Of a stretch of DNA of 64,000 bases, positions 56,056-64,000 are shown in pieces. The notes under the pieces were generated by a model that was given only the letters and a program-made list of their open reading frames with translations, ran no database searches and had not been told where the DNA came from. Source of the DNA: Negativicutes bacterium (lineage in GTDB: Bacteria; Bacillota_C; Negativicutes; Sporomusales_B; JARLHX01); the NCBI GenBank assembly GCA_031292015.1, contig JARLHY010000202.1, positions 62,001 through 126,000 on the forward strand, in the 5' to 3' direction. Made by a program: the position numbers and the translations under genes. Position 1 is the first letter of the stretch. Each line of letters starts with the position of its first letter.

Positions 56056-57117
56056 ATGAACAATCGTCTTGATCGTCTGCGGGCCTTGCTGCACCAGCAG
56101 GACCTCGACGGCGTGATTGTTGCCAAACCGGAGAACCGGCTTTATTTCAGCGGTTTCACCGGATCTTCGGGGATACTTCTTATCAGCGGCAGCCAGGCCA
56201 GACTGATCACCGATTTCCGTTACATCGAACAGGCCGCCGGTCAAGCCCCTGATTTTTCAGTCGTTCGCCACGGCAGCGACATTTATACAACCCTGAAAAC
56301 GGAAATCGACGCCCTTGGCCTCAAGAAAGTCGGCTTTGAAGGCGATTTTCAGACCTGGGACGGCTATCAGCGCCTGGTGGAAGCTGCCGAGCAGCCGCTG
56401 CCGGTGCATCTGGACGAAGTGCGGATGGCCAAGGACGCCGACGAGGCTGCGCTGATCCGGCATGCCGTGCTGTTGGCCGACAACGCTTTTACCGATGTGC
56501 TGCCTTATCTGAAACCAGGCGTCCGTGAAGCAGACATCGCCCTGGAACTGGAATTTCATATGAGAAAACACGGGGCGGAAAAAAACGCCTTCGACATTAT
56601 CGTTGCGTCCGGTAAACGCTCCGCGCTGCCTCACGGCAGGGCGTCTGCGAAAACAATACAGACCGGAGACTTCGTCACCATGGACTTTGGAGCCGTGTAT
56701 CAGGGGTATCATTCCGATATCACCAGGACGGTGGTTGTCGGACGGGCTTCGGTCAGACAGCGCGAGGTGTACAACCTGGTGTTGTCAGCTCAGCTCGCCG
56801 GCGTTGCCGCCGTCGCCCCCGGGAAAACCGGCCGGGAATGCGACGCTGTTGCCCGGGATATCATCGCCGCCGCCGGTTTCGGCGACTATTTCGGCCATGG
56901 GCTCGGCCACGGCGTGGGTCTGGCCATTCATGAACAGCCTCGTTTGGCGCCCGGTTCGGAAATTAGTCTGACCCCAGGCATGGTGGTGACGGTGGAACCC
57001 GGCGTCTACCTGCCGGATTGGGGCGGTGTCCGTATCGAAGATACGGTGATCGTAACCGCCGACGGCGCCGAGATCCTCACCGCCAGCAGTAAGGAACTCA
57101 TCGAATTAGACTGGTAA
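56056..57117 (+). CDS. M24 family aminopeptidase (Xaa-Pro peptidase)
   Basis: A 353-residue protein. The creatinase-type N-domain has MNNRLDRLRALLHQQDLDGV and PENRLYFSGFTGSSG. The pita-bread catalytic domain has metal ligands in VTMDFGAVYQGYHSDITRT, GHGLGHGVGLAIHEQP, VVTVEPGVYLP and GVRIEDTVIV. It removes N-terminal residues before proline. The frame is open upstream to 55915, but family alignment favours ATG 56056. It is 15 bp before efp, a common pairing. Confidence 0.93.
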   Translation: MNNRLDRLRALLHQQDLDGVIVAKPENRLYFSGFTGSSGILLISGSQARLITDFRYIEQAAGQAPDFSVVRHGSDIYTTLKTEIDALGLKKVGFEGDFQTWDGYQRLVEAAEQPLPVHLDEVRMAKDADEAALIRHAVLLADNAFTDVLPYLKPGVREADIALELEFHMRKHGAEKNAFDIIVASGKRSALPHGRASAKTIQTGDFVTMDFGAVYQGYHSDITRTVVVGRASVRQREVYNLVLSAQLAGVAAVAPGKTGRECDAVARDIIAAAGFGDYFGHGLGHGVGLAIHEQPRLAPGSEISLTPGMVVTVEPGVYLPDWGGVRIEDTVIVTADGAEILTASSKELIELDW

Positions 57118-57132
57118 TTTGGAGGTTTTGCA

Positions 57133-57690
57133 ATGATTTCAAGTAATGACTTTCGTACAGGGGTAACCATCGAACTGGACGGCGGCGTATGGCAGATTGT
57201 CGATTTTCAGCACGTCAAGCCAGGTAAGGGCGCAGCTTTTGTCCGCGCGAAAATGAAGAACGTCAAGACCGGAGCCGTAGTGGAGCGGACCTTCAACGCC
57301 GGGGAAAAAGTCCCCAAAGCCCATGTTGACAACAGGCAGATGCAATACCTCTATGAAAGCGACGAACAGTTCAATTTCATGGACAATGAAACCTATGAGC
57401 AGATTACCCTCGGCAGTGAGCAGTTGGGCGACGCCAAAAAATTCCTCAAGGAAAATATGTCCATCGGCGTGCTCTTGTTCCAGGGCATTGTGATCGGCAT
57501 TGAGCTGCCCAACTCGGTCGAGCTGGCTGTTGTCGAGACCGACCCCGGCATCCGCGGCGATACCGCCACCGGCGGAACCAAACCCGCCACCCTCGAAACA
57601 GGCTATGTCGTGAAGGTGCCGCTGTTCATCAACATCGGCGACGTACTGCGGATCGATACCCGCACCGGCGACTACATGGAAAGAGCTTAG
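57133..57690 (+). CDS. efp: Translation elongation factor P
   Basis: A 185-residue protein of standard length with three beta domains. It begins [20 protein letters not shown] and has the tip loop [15 protein letters not shown], in which the Lys is the position modified in many species. The C-terminal [10 protein letters not shown] is also present. It relieves ribosome stalling at proline stretches. No EpmA/B or YmfI-type modification gene is in the window. Confidence 0.97.
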   Translation: MISSNDFRTGVTIELDGGVWQIVDFQHVKPGKGAAFVRAKMKNVKTGAVVERTFNAGEKVPKAHVDNRQMQYLYESDEQFNFMDNETYEQITLGSEQLGDAKKFLKENMSIGVLLFQGIVIGIELPNSVELAVVETDPGIRGDTATGGTKPATLETGYVVKVPLFINIGDVLRIDTRTGDYMERA

Positions 57691-57792
57691 CTGAATTTTA
57701 CGGTTGGAAGACTGACAACCCCCGGTTATGTTTTGCGCGGCTGTGGGAATACTACCATTATCCGCTCAGAACAAAGCAAAGGGGGTTTAGTC

Positions 57793-58218
57793 ATGGCCAA
57801 TATCAAAGAAAAGGTTGCCTACTTACAGGGGTTGACCAGGGGACTGAACGTGAACAGTCACTCGGCGGAGGGCAAGTTGCTGTTAAATGTCGTCGACGTG
57901 TTGTCCGATGTGGCCGAAGAGATCCAGTGCATTCATGTATTCCAGGAAGATCTGGAAAACTACGTCGAAACCATTGATGAGGACTTGACCGAGTTGGAGG
58001 AAGAAGTCTACGAAGGCATCTATAACTCCGATATGGTGGAGTTGGAATGTCCTGCCTGTCATGAGACCATTACCTTCGAATCCAACGTGCTGGACGAGGA
58101 CGACCTGGTGGAAGTCACCTGCCCCAACTGCGGTGAGGTCGTATATGAAAACACCGTCGATTTCGCCGAAGAGGATGACGTCGACCTTGCTCTGAAACGC
58201 ATTCATCCAGGCGTGTAG
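57793..58218 (+). CDS. CD1247-type zinc-ribbon protein
   Basis: A 141-residue acidic protein. The helical N-terminal half has IKEKVAYLQGLTRGLNVNSH and EGKLLLNVVDVLSDVAEEIQ, matching the CD1247 N-terminal domain. The C-terminal half is a zinc ribbon with ELECPACHETI and EVTCPNCGEVV (two CxxC). Function unknown. It is typically found between efp and spoIIIAA in sporeformers. The start is ATG 57793. Confidence 0.82.
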   Translation: MANIKEKVAYLQGLTRGLNVNSHSAEGKLLLNVVDVLSDVAEEIQCIHVFQEDLENYVETIDEDLTELEEEVYEGIYNSDMVELECPACHETITFESNVLDEDDLVEVTCPNCGEVVYENTVDFAEEDDVDLALKRIHPGV

Positions 58219-58240
58219 CAGCATAGCTGACCTTTGCAAT

Positions 58241-58267
58241 AAATCCCGGTTATCCGGGATTTTTTGT
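58241..58267 (+). terminator. Terminator after the zinc-ribbon gene
   Basis: AATCCCGG / CCGGGATT with a TTAT loop and a T run. Confidence 0.9.
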
Positions 58268-58340
58268 TTTTACGGCGACATAACAGTTTCGTGGATGGAT
58301 ATAACTGGCGGCCGTTTTGGCTTTTGTTAAATCGGTTTTT

Positions 58341-58465
58341 CCGGTCATTTGGAATTCACCGGACGCGCGACGGACCCGCCGGCCCAGACGTGGCGCGTGC
58401 CCGTAGGTACGATAGCAATGGGATGGCGGATACGAAACCGCAGTTGGTGGCTTCAAAGCGGCCTG
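58341..58465 (+). repeat. Structured intergenic element, copy 3 (125 bp, diverged)
   Basis: It aligns end to end with copy 1. GCGACGG (58367-58373), ATAGCAATGGG (58412-58422) and AAAGCGGCCTG (58455-58465) are conserved. Stems are preserved with different bases: GAATTCACC with GGTGGCTTC, CCGCCGGCCCA with TGGGATGGCGG, and CGTGCC with GGTACG. The outer pairing GGTC/GGCC uses a wobble. It lies in the 316-bp gap between the zinc-ribbon terminator and spoIIIAA. The left edge is less certain than in copy 1. Confidence 0.65.
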
Positions 58466-58483
58466 CTTTTGTTGCTGTTTTAA

Positions 58484-58512
58484 GCATAAACCGGTTTGTC
58501 CTTCCATATCTA
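58484..58512 (+). promoter_or_regulatory. Candidate sigma-E promoter of the spoIIIA operon
   Basis: GCATAAA (58484-58490), 14-bp spacer, CATATCTA (58505-58512). This matches the core KMATA and CATA of the sigma-E consensus, in the right place for an operon that sigma-E controls in known sporeformers. Confidence 0.5.
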
Positions 58513-58534
58513 TGTAAAGAAAGGCGGTAGAAGG

Positions 58535-59533
58535 ATGAAGCAGGTTGACGCATTGGAAAAGTCGGTGTTCACGGTGCTGGCTCCGGCACTGGCCGGGATA
58601 CTCAGGGCCGCGCCGGACTGGCTGCTGGAGCAGGCCACTGAAATACGTCTGAGAGCGGGGCAGGGATTATTGGTTGTTGCCGGAAATCGCGACTACACCC
58701 TGGGGTTCGACGGGCAGCCCGTGACAAATACGGCGGCAGGCTATATCTGCCGCCGTGAAGATATTGGCCAGACCCTGCAGCTCATCAGCCGCAACTCGCT
58801 GTACGCCTTCGAGGAGGAAATGCGCCAGGGCTTCTTCACCGTCGGCGGCGGACACCGCATCGGTCTGGCGGGACAGGCAATCATGGAAGGCGGAGAACTT
58901 AAGGCCCTAAAAAATATCAGCGCCATGAACATCCGCCTGGCCAGGGAAATCATTGGCGCCGCAGACAAAATCATGCCCTTTGTTGTGACTTCCCCCAACC
59001 GGGTTTACAATACCCTGGTGATCGGGCCGCCGCGCAGCGGCAAGACCACCCTGCTGCGGGACCTGACCCGGCAGTTGAGCTCAGGCATTCCCGCGCTGAA
59101 TTTCAGCGCCGTCCAGGTGGGCTTGGTGGATGAACGGTCGGAAATCGCCGGCTGCCGCGACGGTATACCCGGGGCAGACCTTGGTCCCAGGGTCGACGTG
59201 CTGGACGCCTGTCCCAAGGCCACCGGCCTGCTGATGCTGATCCGCGCCATGGGGCCGCAGGTGGTGATCACCGACGAACTGGGGCGGGAAGCCGATTCAT
59301 TCGCCGTACAGGAAGCCCTGCACGCCGGGGTGAGCGTCGTCGCCAGCGCTCACGGTCGCAGCCCCGAAGATCTGCTCGGCCGGCCCTTCATCGGCGACCT
59401 GGTCCGCAGCAGGATCTTCGAGCGTTATATTGTAATGGGCACAGTTCCCCGGATCGGCGCTATCGTGTCGGTCACCGACGCCAAAGGAGTGGAAATAACC
59501 ACACAGCGAAGCGGGGTGAGAGAATGTGGCTGA
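58535..59533 (+). CDS. spoIIIAA: Stage III sporulation protein AA
   Basis: A 332-residue secretion-type ATPase of the SpoIIIA-SpoIIQ channel, made in the mother cell. It has TEIRLRAGQGLLVVAGNRDY, RNSLYAFEEEMRQGFFTVGG, Walker A IGPPRSGKTTLLRD, VDERSEIAG and Walker B region VVITDELGREADS. It starts at ATG 58535 (an AAGG-rich SD). Its last 10 bp overlap spoIIIAB. Confidence 0.95.
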   Translation: MKQVDALEKSVFTVLAPALAGILRAAPDWLLEQATEIRLRAGQGLLVVAGNRDYTLGFDGQPVTNTAAGYICRREDIGQTLQLISRNSLYAFEEEMRQGFFTVGGGHRIGLAGQAIMEGGELKALKNISAMNIRLAREIIGAADKIMPFVVTSPNRVYNTLVIGPPRSGKTTLLRDLTRQLSSGIPALNFSAVQVGLVDERSEIAGCRDGIPGADLGPRVDVLDACPKATGLLMLIRAMGPQVVITDELGREADSFAVQEALHAGVSVVASAHGRSPEDLLGRPFIGDLVRSRIFERYIVMGTVPRIGAIVSVTDAKGVEITTQRSGVRECG

Positions 59534-60045
59534 AAATTTTGGGCAGTATGCTGATCGTAGCTGCCGGAGGCTGGACCGGATTTGCCGTGGCCAACCGTTA
59601 TTGCGAGCGTACCCGTCAGATCGGCCAACTCATAGGCTGCCTGACCGCCCTGCGATCCTATGTAAATTATGCCTCGATGCCTCTGCCGGAGGCCCTGTCT
59701 CATTGCGGCAGCCAGGTCGACGGCCCGGTGCGGGAACTGTTTCATCACACTGCCCGCACCCTCACCGCCTGCGGCTGGCTGACGCCCCGTCAGGCACTGG
59801 CCGGGGCATTGGAGACAGCGGCAGGGCGCCTGGAATTGGGTGAACCCGAACGGGAGGCGCTGCTGCAGCTTGGTGCCAATCTTGGGTCCACCAACCGCGG
59901 CGAGCAGCAGAAATACCTGACCATGGTGCTGGCGCAGTTGGAGCAGCTCGAACAGGAATCCCGCCGGGCCAGGGATCAGAACGTCAAAATGTACCGGTAC
60001 CTCGGAATATGCGGCGGCCTTGCTGTTGTCATTCTGCTTGTTTAG
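59524..60045 (+). CDS. spoIIIAB: Stage III sporulation protein AB
   Basis: A 173-residue GspF-like protein. A span at the N-terminus (KILGSMLIVAAGGWTGFAVA) is followed by a helical body with RQIGQLIGCLTALRSYVNYA and a C-terminal span (YLGICGGLAVVILLV). This is the SpoIIIAB layout, the inner-membrane partner of the ATPase. It is translationally coupled to spoIIIAA. Confidence 0.93.
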   Translation: MWLKILGSMLIVAAGGWTGFAVANRYCERTRQIGQLIGCLTALRSYVNYASMPLPEALSHCGSQVDGPVRELFHHTARTLTACGWLTPRQALAGALETAAGRLELGEPEREALLQLGANLGSTNRGEQQKYLTMVLAQLEQLEQESRRARDQNVKMYRYLGICGGLAVVILLV

Positions 60046-60062
60046 AGAAAGGGGCGTGGCCA

Positions 60063-60260
60063 ATGGGACTGGATCTGTTGTTTAAAATCGCCGGTGTGGG
60101 CATCCTGATCTCGGTGTTCCACACCGTGTTAAAGCAGTCCGGCAAAGAAGACATGGCGGTGTTATGCACCCTCGCCGGCTTCATCATTGTCCTTTTGTGG
60201 GTCGTGCAGCTGCTGGGTCAGTTGTTCACTACCGTGCAGGGAGTATTCAAGCTGTTTTGA
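60063..60260 (+). CDS. spoIIIAC: Stage III sporulation protein AC
   Basis: A 65-residue membrane protein with two spans (LLFKIAGVGILISVFHTVLK and LCTLAGFIIVLLWVVQLLGQ) separated by SGKEDMA, the SpoIIIAC pattern. The start is ATG 60063. Confidence 0.93.
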   Translation: MGLDLLFKIAGVGILISVFHTVLKQSGKEDMAVLCTLAGFIIVLLWVVQLLGQLFTTVQGVFKLF

Positions 60261-60272
60261 GAGGAATGCGGC

Positions 60273-60659
60273 ATGGAAATAGTCCAGATTGTCGGACTTG
60301 GTTTCATAGTCACCCTGCTGATATTGATCATCCGCGGTCAACGGCCGGAAATGGCCGTGCTGCTGAGCATTACCCTGGCAACAATTATATTTTTGCTGGT
60401 GCTGGCCAAACTCAGCGTGGTGCTCAATCTTTTCCGCGATTTGGCCGAAAAGGCCGGCGTCAATCAACTCTATCTGAACACCATTCTGAAAATTATCGGC
60501 ATCGCCTATATAACCGAATTCGGCGCCCAGGTATGCCGTGACGCCGGTGAAGGCGCCGTGGCCGGGAAAATCGAGTTCGCCGGAAAAGTACTGGTGATGG
60601 TGATGGCCATTCCGATCATCGCCCTGGTCTTGGAAACCATCATTCGGCTGCTTCCGTGA
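60273..60659 (+). CDS. spoIIIAD: Stage III sporulation protein AD
   Basis: A 128-residue membrane protein with three or four spans. It has MEIVQIVGLGFIVTLLILII, INQLYLNTILKIIGIAYITE-like NQLYLNTILKIIGIAYITEF, and CRDAGEGAVAGKIEFAGKVL, all conserved in SpoIIIAD. It probably forms the channel base with SpoIIIAC and AE. Confidence 0.94.
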   Translation: MEIVQIVGLGFIVTLLILIIRGQRPEMAVLLSITLATIIFLLVLAKLSVVLNLFRDLAEKAGVNQLYLNTILKIIGIAYITEFGAQVCRDAGEGAVAGKIEFAGKVLVMVMAIPIIALVLETIIRLLP

Positions 60660-60670
60660 GGTTGGAGAAA

Positions 60671-61834
60671 ATGAAGATAAGGCAAATCCTGCTGCTGCTT
60701 TTGCTACTCACAGTACTGCTGCCGGCGGCGGCAGACGCCGCTCCGGACGAAGACCTGACCAGCCGGTTGATCGACATGATGTCCCTGGACGAAGTCAATG
60801 AGTATGTAGCCAGAGTCAACCGCGAACTGGGCGAAGATATACCTCGCCTCGACGGCGACACTCTGCGGGGCATAGCCGCCAGGGGAATTTCCCTCGACTG
60901 GGACAATATTCGCCGGACGTTGCTGAACAGGCTGTTTCAGGAACTGGCCGCCAACAGTCACCTGATGGGGAAACTGCTCTTTTTGGCGGTGCTGTGCGCT
61001 CTTTTGGAGAATCTGCAAAACTCGTTCGAACACTCGGCCATCGCTCTATTGGCTTATAGCATATGCTACATTTTTCTTGCCGTGATTGCCCTTACCGCAT
61101 TTTATAACGCCCTGAACCTGGCTCGGCTGACGGTGGGGACCATGGTGGGGTTCATGGAGGCGTTGCTGCCGCTGCTCATTTCGCTGCTCGCCGGGGTCGG
61201 GGCCATGGTTTCGGCAGGGCTGTTGACCCCGCTGATGCTGATGGTGGTCACTTCGGTCAGCCTCATTGTCAAGGACATCGTTCTGCCGCTGTTATTTCTG
61301 GCCGCGGTCCTGCAATGTGTGGACTTTTTTTCCGACCGCTATCAGGTGGGTAACCTGGCCGGACTGCTGCGCCAGGCGGCTACCGGCATTCTCGGCCTGA
61401 CCCTGGTGATCTTCGTAGGTCTGATCACCGTTCAGGGAATAGCAGGCAGCGTGGCCGACGGGGTGGCCTTGCGCACCGCCAAATACGCTACCAGCACATT
61501 TGTTCCGGTAGTCGGCAAGATGTTCGCCGATACCGTCGATCTGATTCTCGGGGCATCGCTGCTGCTGAAAAACGCCGTCGGACTTTTCGGCATCGTTGCC
61601 GTTGCTACCATCTGCGTCTTTCCTCTCATCAAACTGGTTTCCCTGGTCCTGATCCTCAAAGTCGGCGGCGCGCTCATCCAGCCGATGGGCGATGTCCGCA
61701 TGGCCAGATGCCTGGATGCCATGGGCAACAACCTGCTGCTGGTGTTTGGCGGCGTAATGGCTGTGGCCCTGATGTTTTTTTTGGCGATTACTATTGTCAT
61801 CGGAGTCGGCAGCGCCGCTACGATGCTCCGCTAG
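60671..61834 (+). CDS. spoIIIAE: Stage III sporulation protein AE
   Basis: About 387 residues with a signal-like N-terminus (LLLLLLLTVLLPAAADAA), a soluble segment and then a block of seven or so spans. It contains GKLLFLAVLCALLENLQNSF and VPVVGKMFADTVDLILGASL, typical of SpoIIIAE. ATG 60671 is chosen; a GTG at 60656 overlaps the spoIIIAD stop and is possible. Confidence 0.93.
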   Translation: MKIRQILLLLLLLTVLLPAAADAAPDEDLTSRLIDMMSLDEVNEYVARVNRELGEDIPRLDGDTLRGIAARGISLDWDNIRRTLLNRLFQELAANSHLMGKLLFLAVLCALLENLQNSFEHSAIALLAYSICYIFLAVIALTAFYNALNLARLTVGTMVGFMEALLPLLISLLAGVGAMVSAGLLTPLMLMVVTSVSLIVKDIVLPLLFLAAVLQCVDFFSDRYQVGNLAGLLRQAATGILGLTLVIFVGLITVQGIAGSVADGVALRTAKYATSTFVPVVGKMFADTVDLILGASLLLKNAVGLFGIVAVATICVFPLIKLVSLVLILKVGGALIQPMGDVRMARCLDAMGNNLLLVFGGVMAVALMFFLAITIVIGVGSAATMLR

Positions 61835-61858
61835 CAACAAAGAAACGGGTGAAGCAGC

Positions 61859-62452
61859 TTGATATCGGCTATTACCGATTGGGTAAAAACCATCATTCTG
61901 GTAGTCCTGTTCGCTTCTTTTCTTGAACTGCTTCTGCCGGCCAGCAGCATGCAGCGCTTCATCCGGGTCATCATGGGCCTGCTGGTGATGCTGACCATCC
62001 TGAATCCGGTGGTGGATTTCATCCAAGCCCGCTCCCTGCCGGAGCAGCTGCCGGCCTTCAGCAACAGAACCGCCGACGGCACCGGCCGGCCTGGGGCCGG
62101 TCCGGCGATAGCCGACGAAAAGAACCGTCTGGCGGTGGAAGTATATAAAAAAGATCTGAGCCGGCAGATTCGGGCAGTGGTTCTGGCAGTCGACGGAGTG
62201 GCCGACGCCCGGGTGAGCGTCCAGCTGAAAAACGAAGGTGACAGCCGGTCAGGCGCCCTGGACAAAATCCAGCTGGCGATTCTGCCGGGAAAAAGCGGCG
62301 CCGGACCCAAAATCCAGCCGGTATCCATCGCCGGCCCAGGCGCGACAAAGCCCGCCGAACCATCAGCTCAGCTCAGGGAAAACATTGCCCGGACTGTCCG
62401 GGAGCTTTATCAGCTGCGGGACGGCCAGGTGGAGATACAGCCATGGAACTGA
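61859..62452 (+). CDS. spoIIIAF: Stage III sporulation protein AF
   Basis: A 197-residue protein. Two spans (WVKTIILVVLFASFLELLLP and FIRVIMGLLVMLTILNPVVD) are followed by a soluble domain with a ring-building-like fold ending ENIARTVRELYQLRDGQVEI. It starts at TTG 61859, with only a weak SD (CGGGTGA). Confidence 0.92.
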   Translation: MISAITDWVKTIILVVLFASFLELLLPASSMQRFIRVIMGLLVMLTILNPVVDFIQARSLPEQLPAFSNRTADGTGRPGAGPAIADEKNRLAVEVYKKDLSRQIRAVVLAVDGVADARVSVQLKNEGDSRSGALDKIQLAILPGKSGAGPKIQPVSIAGPGATKPAEPSAQLRENIARTVRELYQLRDGQVEIQPWN

Positions 62453-62473
62453 ATTCATGCAAGGGGGGAGAAC

Positions 62474-63076
62474 ATGAGCGGGTTGGAAGATTTCATCACT
62501 CGGACCCGGAAGTTATGGCCGGTGAACCTGAAGGGGAGCGGATACAACTGGCGGCTGATGCTGGTGGGAGTGCTGGGGATTGCTCTCCTGCTGGCCGGCA
62601 GCTTCCTGGACACCGCTCCGGTTAAACAACGGCCGGAAGGCCAGGCCGAAACAGCCAAAAGCCCCCCGGCCGTCAGCCGCAGCTATGAAGAAGCCTTGGA
62701 GGCCAAACTGGCCAATCTCCTGTCCCAGGTGAGGGGAGCTGGAGCGGTGGCGGTGAGCATCACCCTGGAAAATGGCAATACCCAGGAATTCGCCAAAAAC
62801 ACCACCCGCGAAAATCGCGTCATCCAGGAAAAGGATCCGAGCGGCGGCCTGAGAACCACCACCGAGTCCAAAGAAAGCGAGCAGGTACTGGTGAGCAAGG
62901 AAAATGGCGCTGACCGGCCGGTGGTGGCCAGGGAGACAAAACCGCTGATCAAAGGTGTGCTGGTCATCGCCGAAGGGGCCCAGGACTCGGCGGTGAAGGC
63001 CAGCCTAACAAGGGCGGTGGAAGCCGGACTGGGTGTCCCGTCCTATAAAATTACCGTATTGCCCCAAAGAAAGTGA
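62474..63076 (+). CDS. spoIIIAG: Stage III sporulation protein AG
   Basis: A 200-residue protein with one span (LMLVGVLGIALLLAGSF) and a ring-forming domain with YEEALEAKLANLLSQVRGAG and PLIKGVLVIAEGAQDSAVKA. SpoIIIAG forms the large mother-cell-side ring of the feeding-tube channel. A strong SD (AAGGGGGGAG) precedes it. Confidence 0.94.
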   Translation: MSGLEDFITRTRKLWPVNLKGSGYNWRLMLVGVLGIALLLAGSFLDTAPVKQRPEGQAETAKSPPAVSRSYEEALEAKLANLLSQVRGAGAVAVSITLENGNTQEFAKNTTRENRVIQEKDPSGGLRTTTESKESEQVLVSKENGADRPVVARETKPLIKGVLVIAEGAQDSAVKASLTRAVEAGLGVPSYKITVLPQRK

Positions 63077-63086
63077 GGTGAACGCC

Positions 63087-63620
63087 GTGACGGTATTGAA
63101 TCTGCGCAAACTGGGCAAACCATTGGTGGCTGCTGTCTGCATTATGTTATTCGCCATCGTGGCGACAAGCATTTTTAACTACGGCCGGGAATACCGCGCT
63201 GCCAGGGTGGACCGCTCCAGCGCCATGCAGGTGGTGAAACCCCTGTCGAGCGAGCCGGCAAATGTCAGTCCCGCTGCCGATTTTTTCACCGAATACCGCC
63301 TGGAGCGCGACCGTCTGCGCAGTGAACGGTCCGAACTGTTGCGGGAAGTCTTTAAAAACGCCCGCGGCGACGATTCCCGTCAAAAGACCCAGGACGCCAT
63401 CCTCAAACTGACTATTGACAAGCAGCGCGAGTCGGAAATGGAAAATCTGATCAAAGCCCGTGGTTTTGCCGACGCACTTGTATTTCTGAGGGACAACACC
63501 GTCAGCGTGGTGGTCAAGGCGCAGACCCTGAGCCGGGAGGAAGTCATCCAGGTTGCGGACATCATCAGCAGGGTGGCGGGCGTCGGCCCTGAGGACATAA
63601 CCATCAGCGCCAAACCGTAA
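63087..63620 (+). CDS. spoIIIAH: Stage III sporulation protein AH
   Basis: A 177-residue protein. An N-terminal span (PLVAAVCIMLFAIVATSIFN) is followed by a linker and a SpoIIIAH/EscJ-like domain with DDSRQKTQDAILKLTIDKQR and VQ-rich end VADIISRVAGVGPEDITISA. It binds forespore SpoIIQ across the intermembrane space in model sporeformers. GTG 63087 follows GAGGTG by 7 bases. Confidence 0.93.
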   Translation: MTVLNLRKLGKPLVAAVCIMLFAIVATSIFNYGREYRAARVDRSSAMQVVKPLSSEPANVSPAADFFTEYRLERDRLRSERSELLREVFKNARGDDSRQKTQDAILKLTIDKQRESEMENLIKARGFADALVFLRDNTVSVVVKAQTLSREEVIQVADIISRVAGVGPEDITISAKP

Positions 63621-63636
63621 CTGTTGGTAATACCAG

Positions 63637-63667
63637 AAAAGCTGTCGGCTAACGCGGGCAGCTTTTT
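63637..63667 (+). terminator. Terminator of the spoIIIA operon
   Basis: AAAGCTGTC / GGCAGCTTT (one T-G), 10-base loop, T tail. Confidence 0.8.
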
Positions 63668-63693
63668 GTGCGGGCGTTCCTGCCGGGTTGTAT

Positions 63694-63723
63694 TTGCTAA
63701 CTGGCGGAAAAGTCTGGTATAAT
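63694..63723 (+). promoter_or_regulatory. Extended -10 promoter for the Asp23 gene
   Basis: TATAAT (63718-63723) preceded by TGG (extended -10); a weak -35 TTGCTA (63694-63699) lies 18 bp upstream. Confidence 0.65.
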
Positions 63724-63796
63724 GTATCATATTATAGTCATAAAATATTCGTTGCCCTGTTATATTTAACTATGGGGAAGGAATGGAGGGGTAGGC

Positions 63797-64000
63797 ATGG
63801 ATAAGAAGCCCGAACGAACCGAACACAACGACGTGGGGGCGATTCGTATCGCCGATGAGGTAGTCGGAATCATTGCCGGCCTCGCGGCAACCGAGGTGCC
63901 TGGCGTAGCCGGTATGAGCGGCGGTCTGGTGGGCGGCATAGCCGAAATGCTTGGCAAGAAGAATCTGTCAAAAGGCGTCAAGGTGGAGGTCGGCGAGCGG
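63797..64000 (+). CDS. Asp23/Gls24 family envelope stress protein (5' part)
   Basis: The first 68 codons only. After a charged start comes GAIRIADEVVGIIAGLAATE, then VPGVAGMSGG and GVKVEVGE, the Asp23/Gls24 (YqhY-like) pattern. In Firmicutes yqhY lies between the acetyl-CoA carboxylase genes and nusB; here it follows spoIIIA directly. The SD is GGAGGGG. The gene continues beyond the window. Confidence 0.9.
   Translation, partial: MDKKPERTEHNDVGAIRIADEVVGIIAGLAATEVPGVAGMSGGLVGGIAEMLGKKNLSKGVKVEVGER

Overview
The window reads as a high-GC, endospore-forming, Firmicutes-type chromosome. The spoIIIAA-AH operon is complete, and there are a SpoIID-family protein, a SpoIIE-type phosphatase domain, and Firmicutes operon orders (alaS-ireB-ruvX-DUF1292-mltG; pepP-efp-spoIIIA-asp23). 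A LapA-like protein, YajC/SecDF and a secreted STN (secretin-type) domain fit a diderm Negativicute such as Sporomusaceae. That placement is inference; no rRNA is present. Nearly all genes are on the + strand, in tight operons with strong SD sequences and frequent TTG/GTG starts. No prophage, IS element, CRISPR array, tRNA or rRNA was seen.

Layout. 1-8.9 kb: queuosine and Sec export block (queH end, DUF2905, spoIID-like, queA, tgt, yajC, 5-FCL), a phosphatase/P-loop/HD trio, then secDF. 9-14.5 kb: a permease-like protein, an AhpD-like protein, DUF456, and a ChlI/ChlD-like AAA+/VWA pair. 14.7-27.6 kb: a long housekeeping run (lapA, recJ, apt, rel, dtd, MBL hydrolase, AI-2E exporter-like protein, Fur, hemZ, hisS, aspS). 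27.7-30.2 kb: a two-domain flavoprotein with a TetR regulator and a 45-bp palindromic operator, then a 6S RNA gene. 30.2-38.5 kb: ltaE, rarA, a CheY-like protein, an SDR, an HpcH/HpaI aldolase, RidA, YaiI, an MFS transporter and an STN protein. 38.6-41.9 kb: iscR-iscS-iscU-mnmA. 42-52 kb: a PRC-barrel trio, a second AI-2E protein, alaS, ireB, an aldo/keto reductase, ruvX, DUF1292, mltG, a broken trmR, a U32 peptidase and DUF4911. 52-64 kb: a secreted protein, a class B PBP, PmbA/TldD, M24 peptidase, efp, a zinc-ribbon protein, spoIIIAA-AH and the start of an Asp23 gene.

The most unusual feature is a family of structured intergenic elements. Copies of about 123, 235 and 125 bp lie at 14.5, 46.8 and 58.4 kb, with a 5' fragment at 8.9 kb. 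All have the same orientation, lie beyond stop codons, and share closing stems with compensatory changes and a conserved core. I do not recognise the family. Other points worth attention are the 6S RNA, a trmR gene with an internal deletion, the 45-bp palindrome, and the ChlI/ChlD-like pair that has no ChlH/CobN partner.
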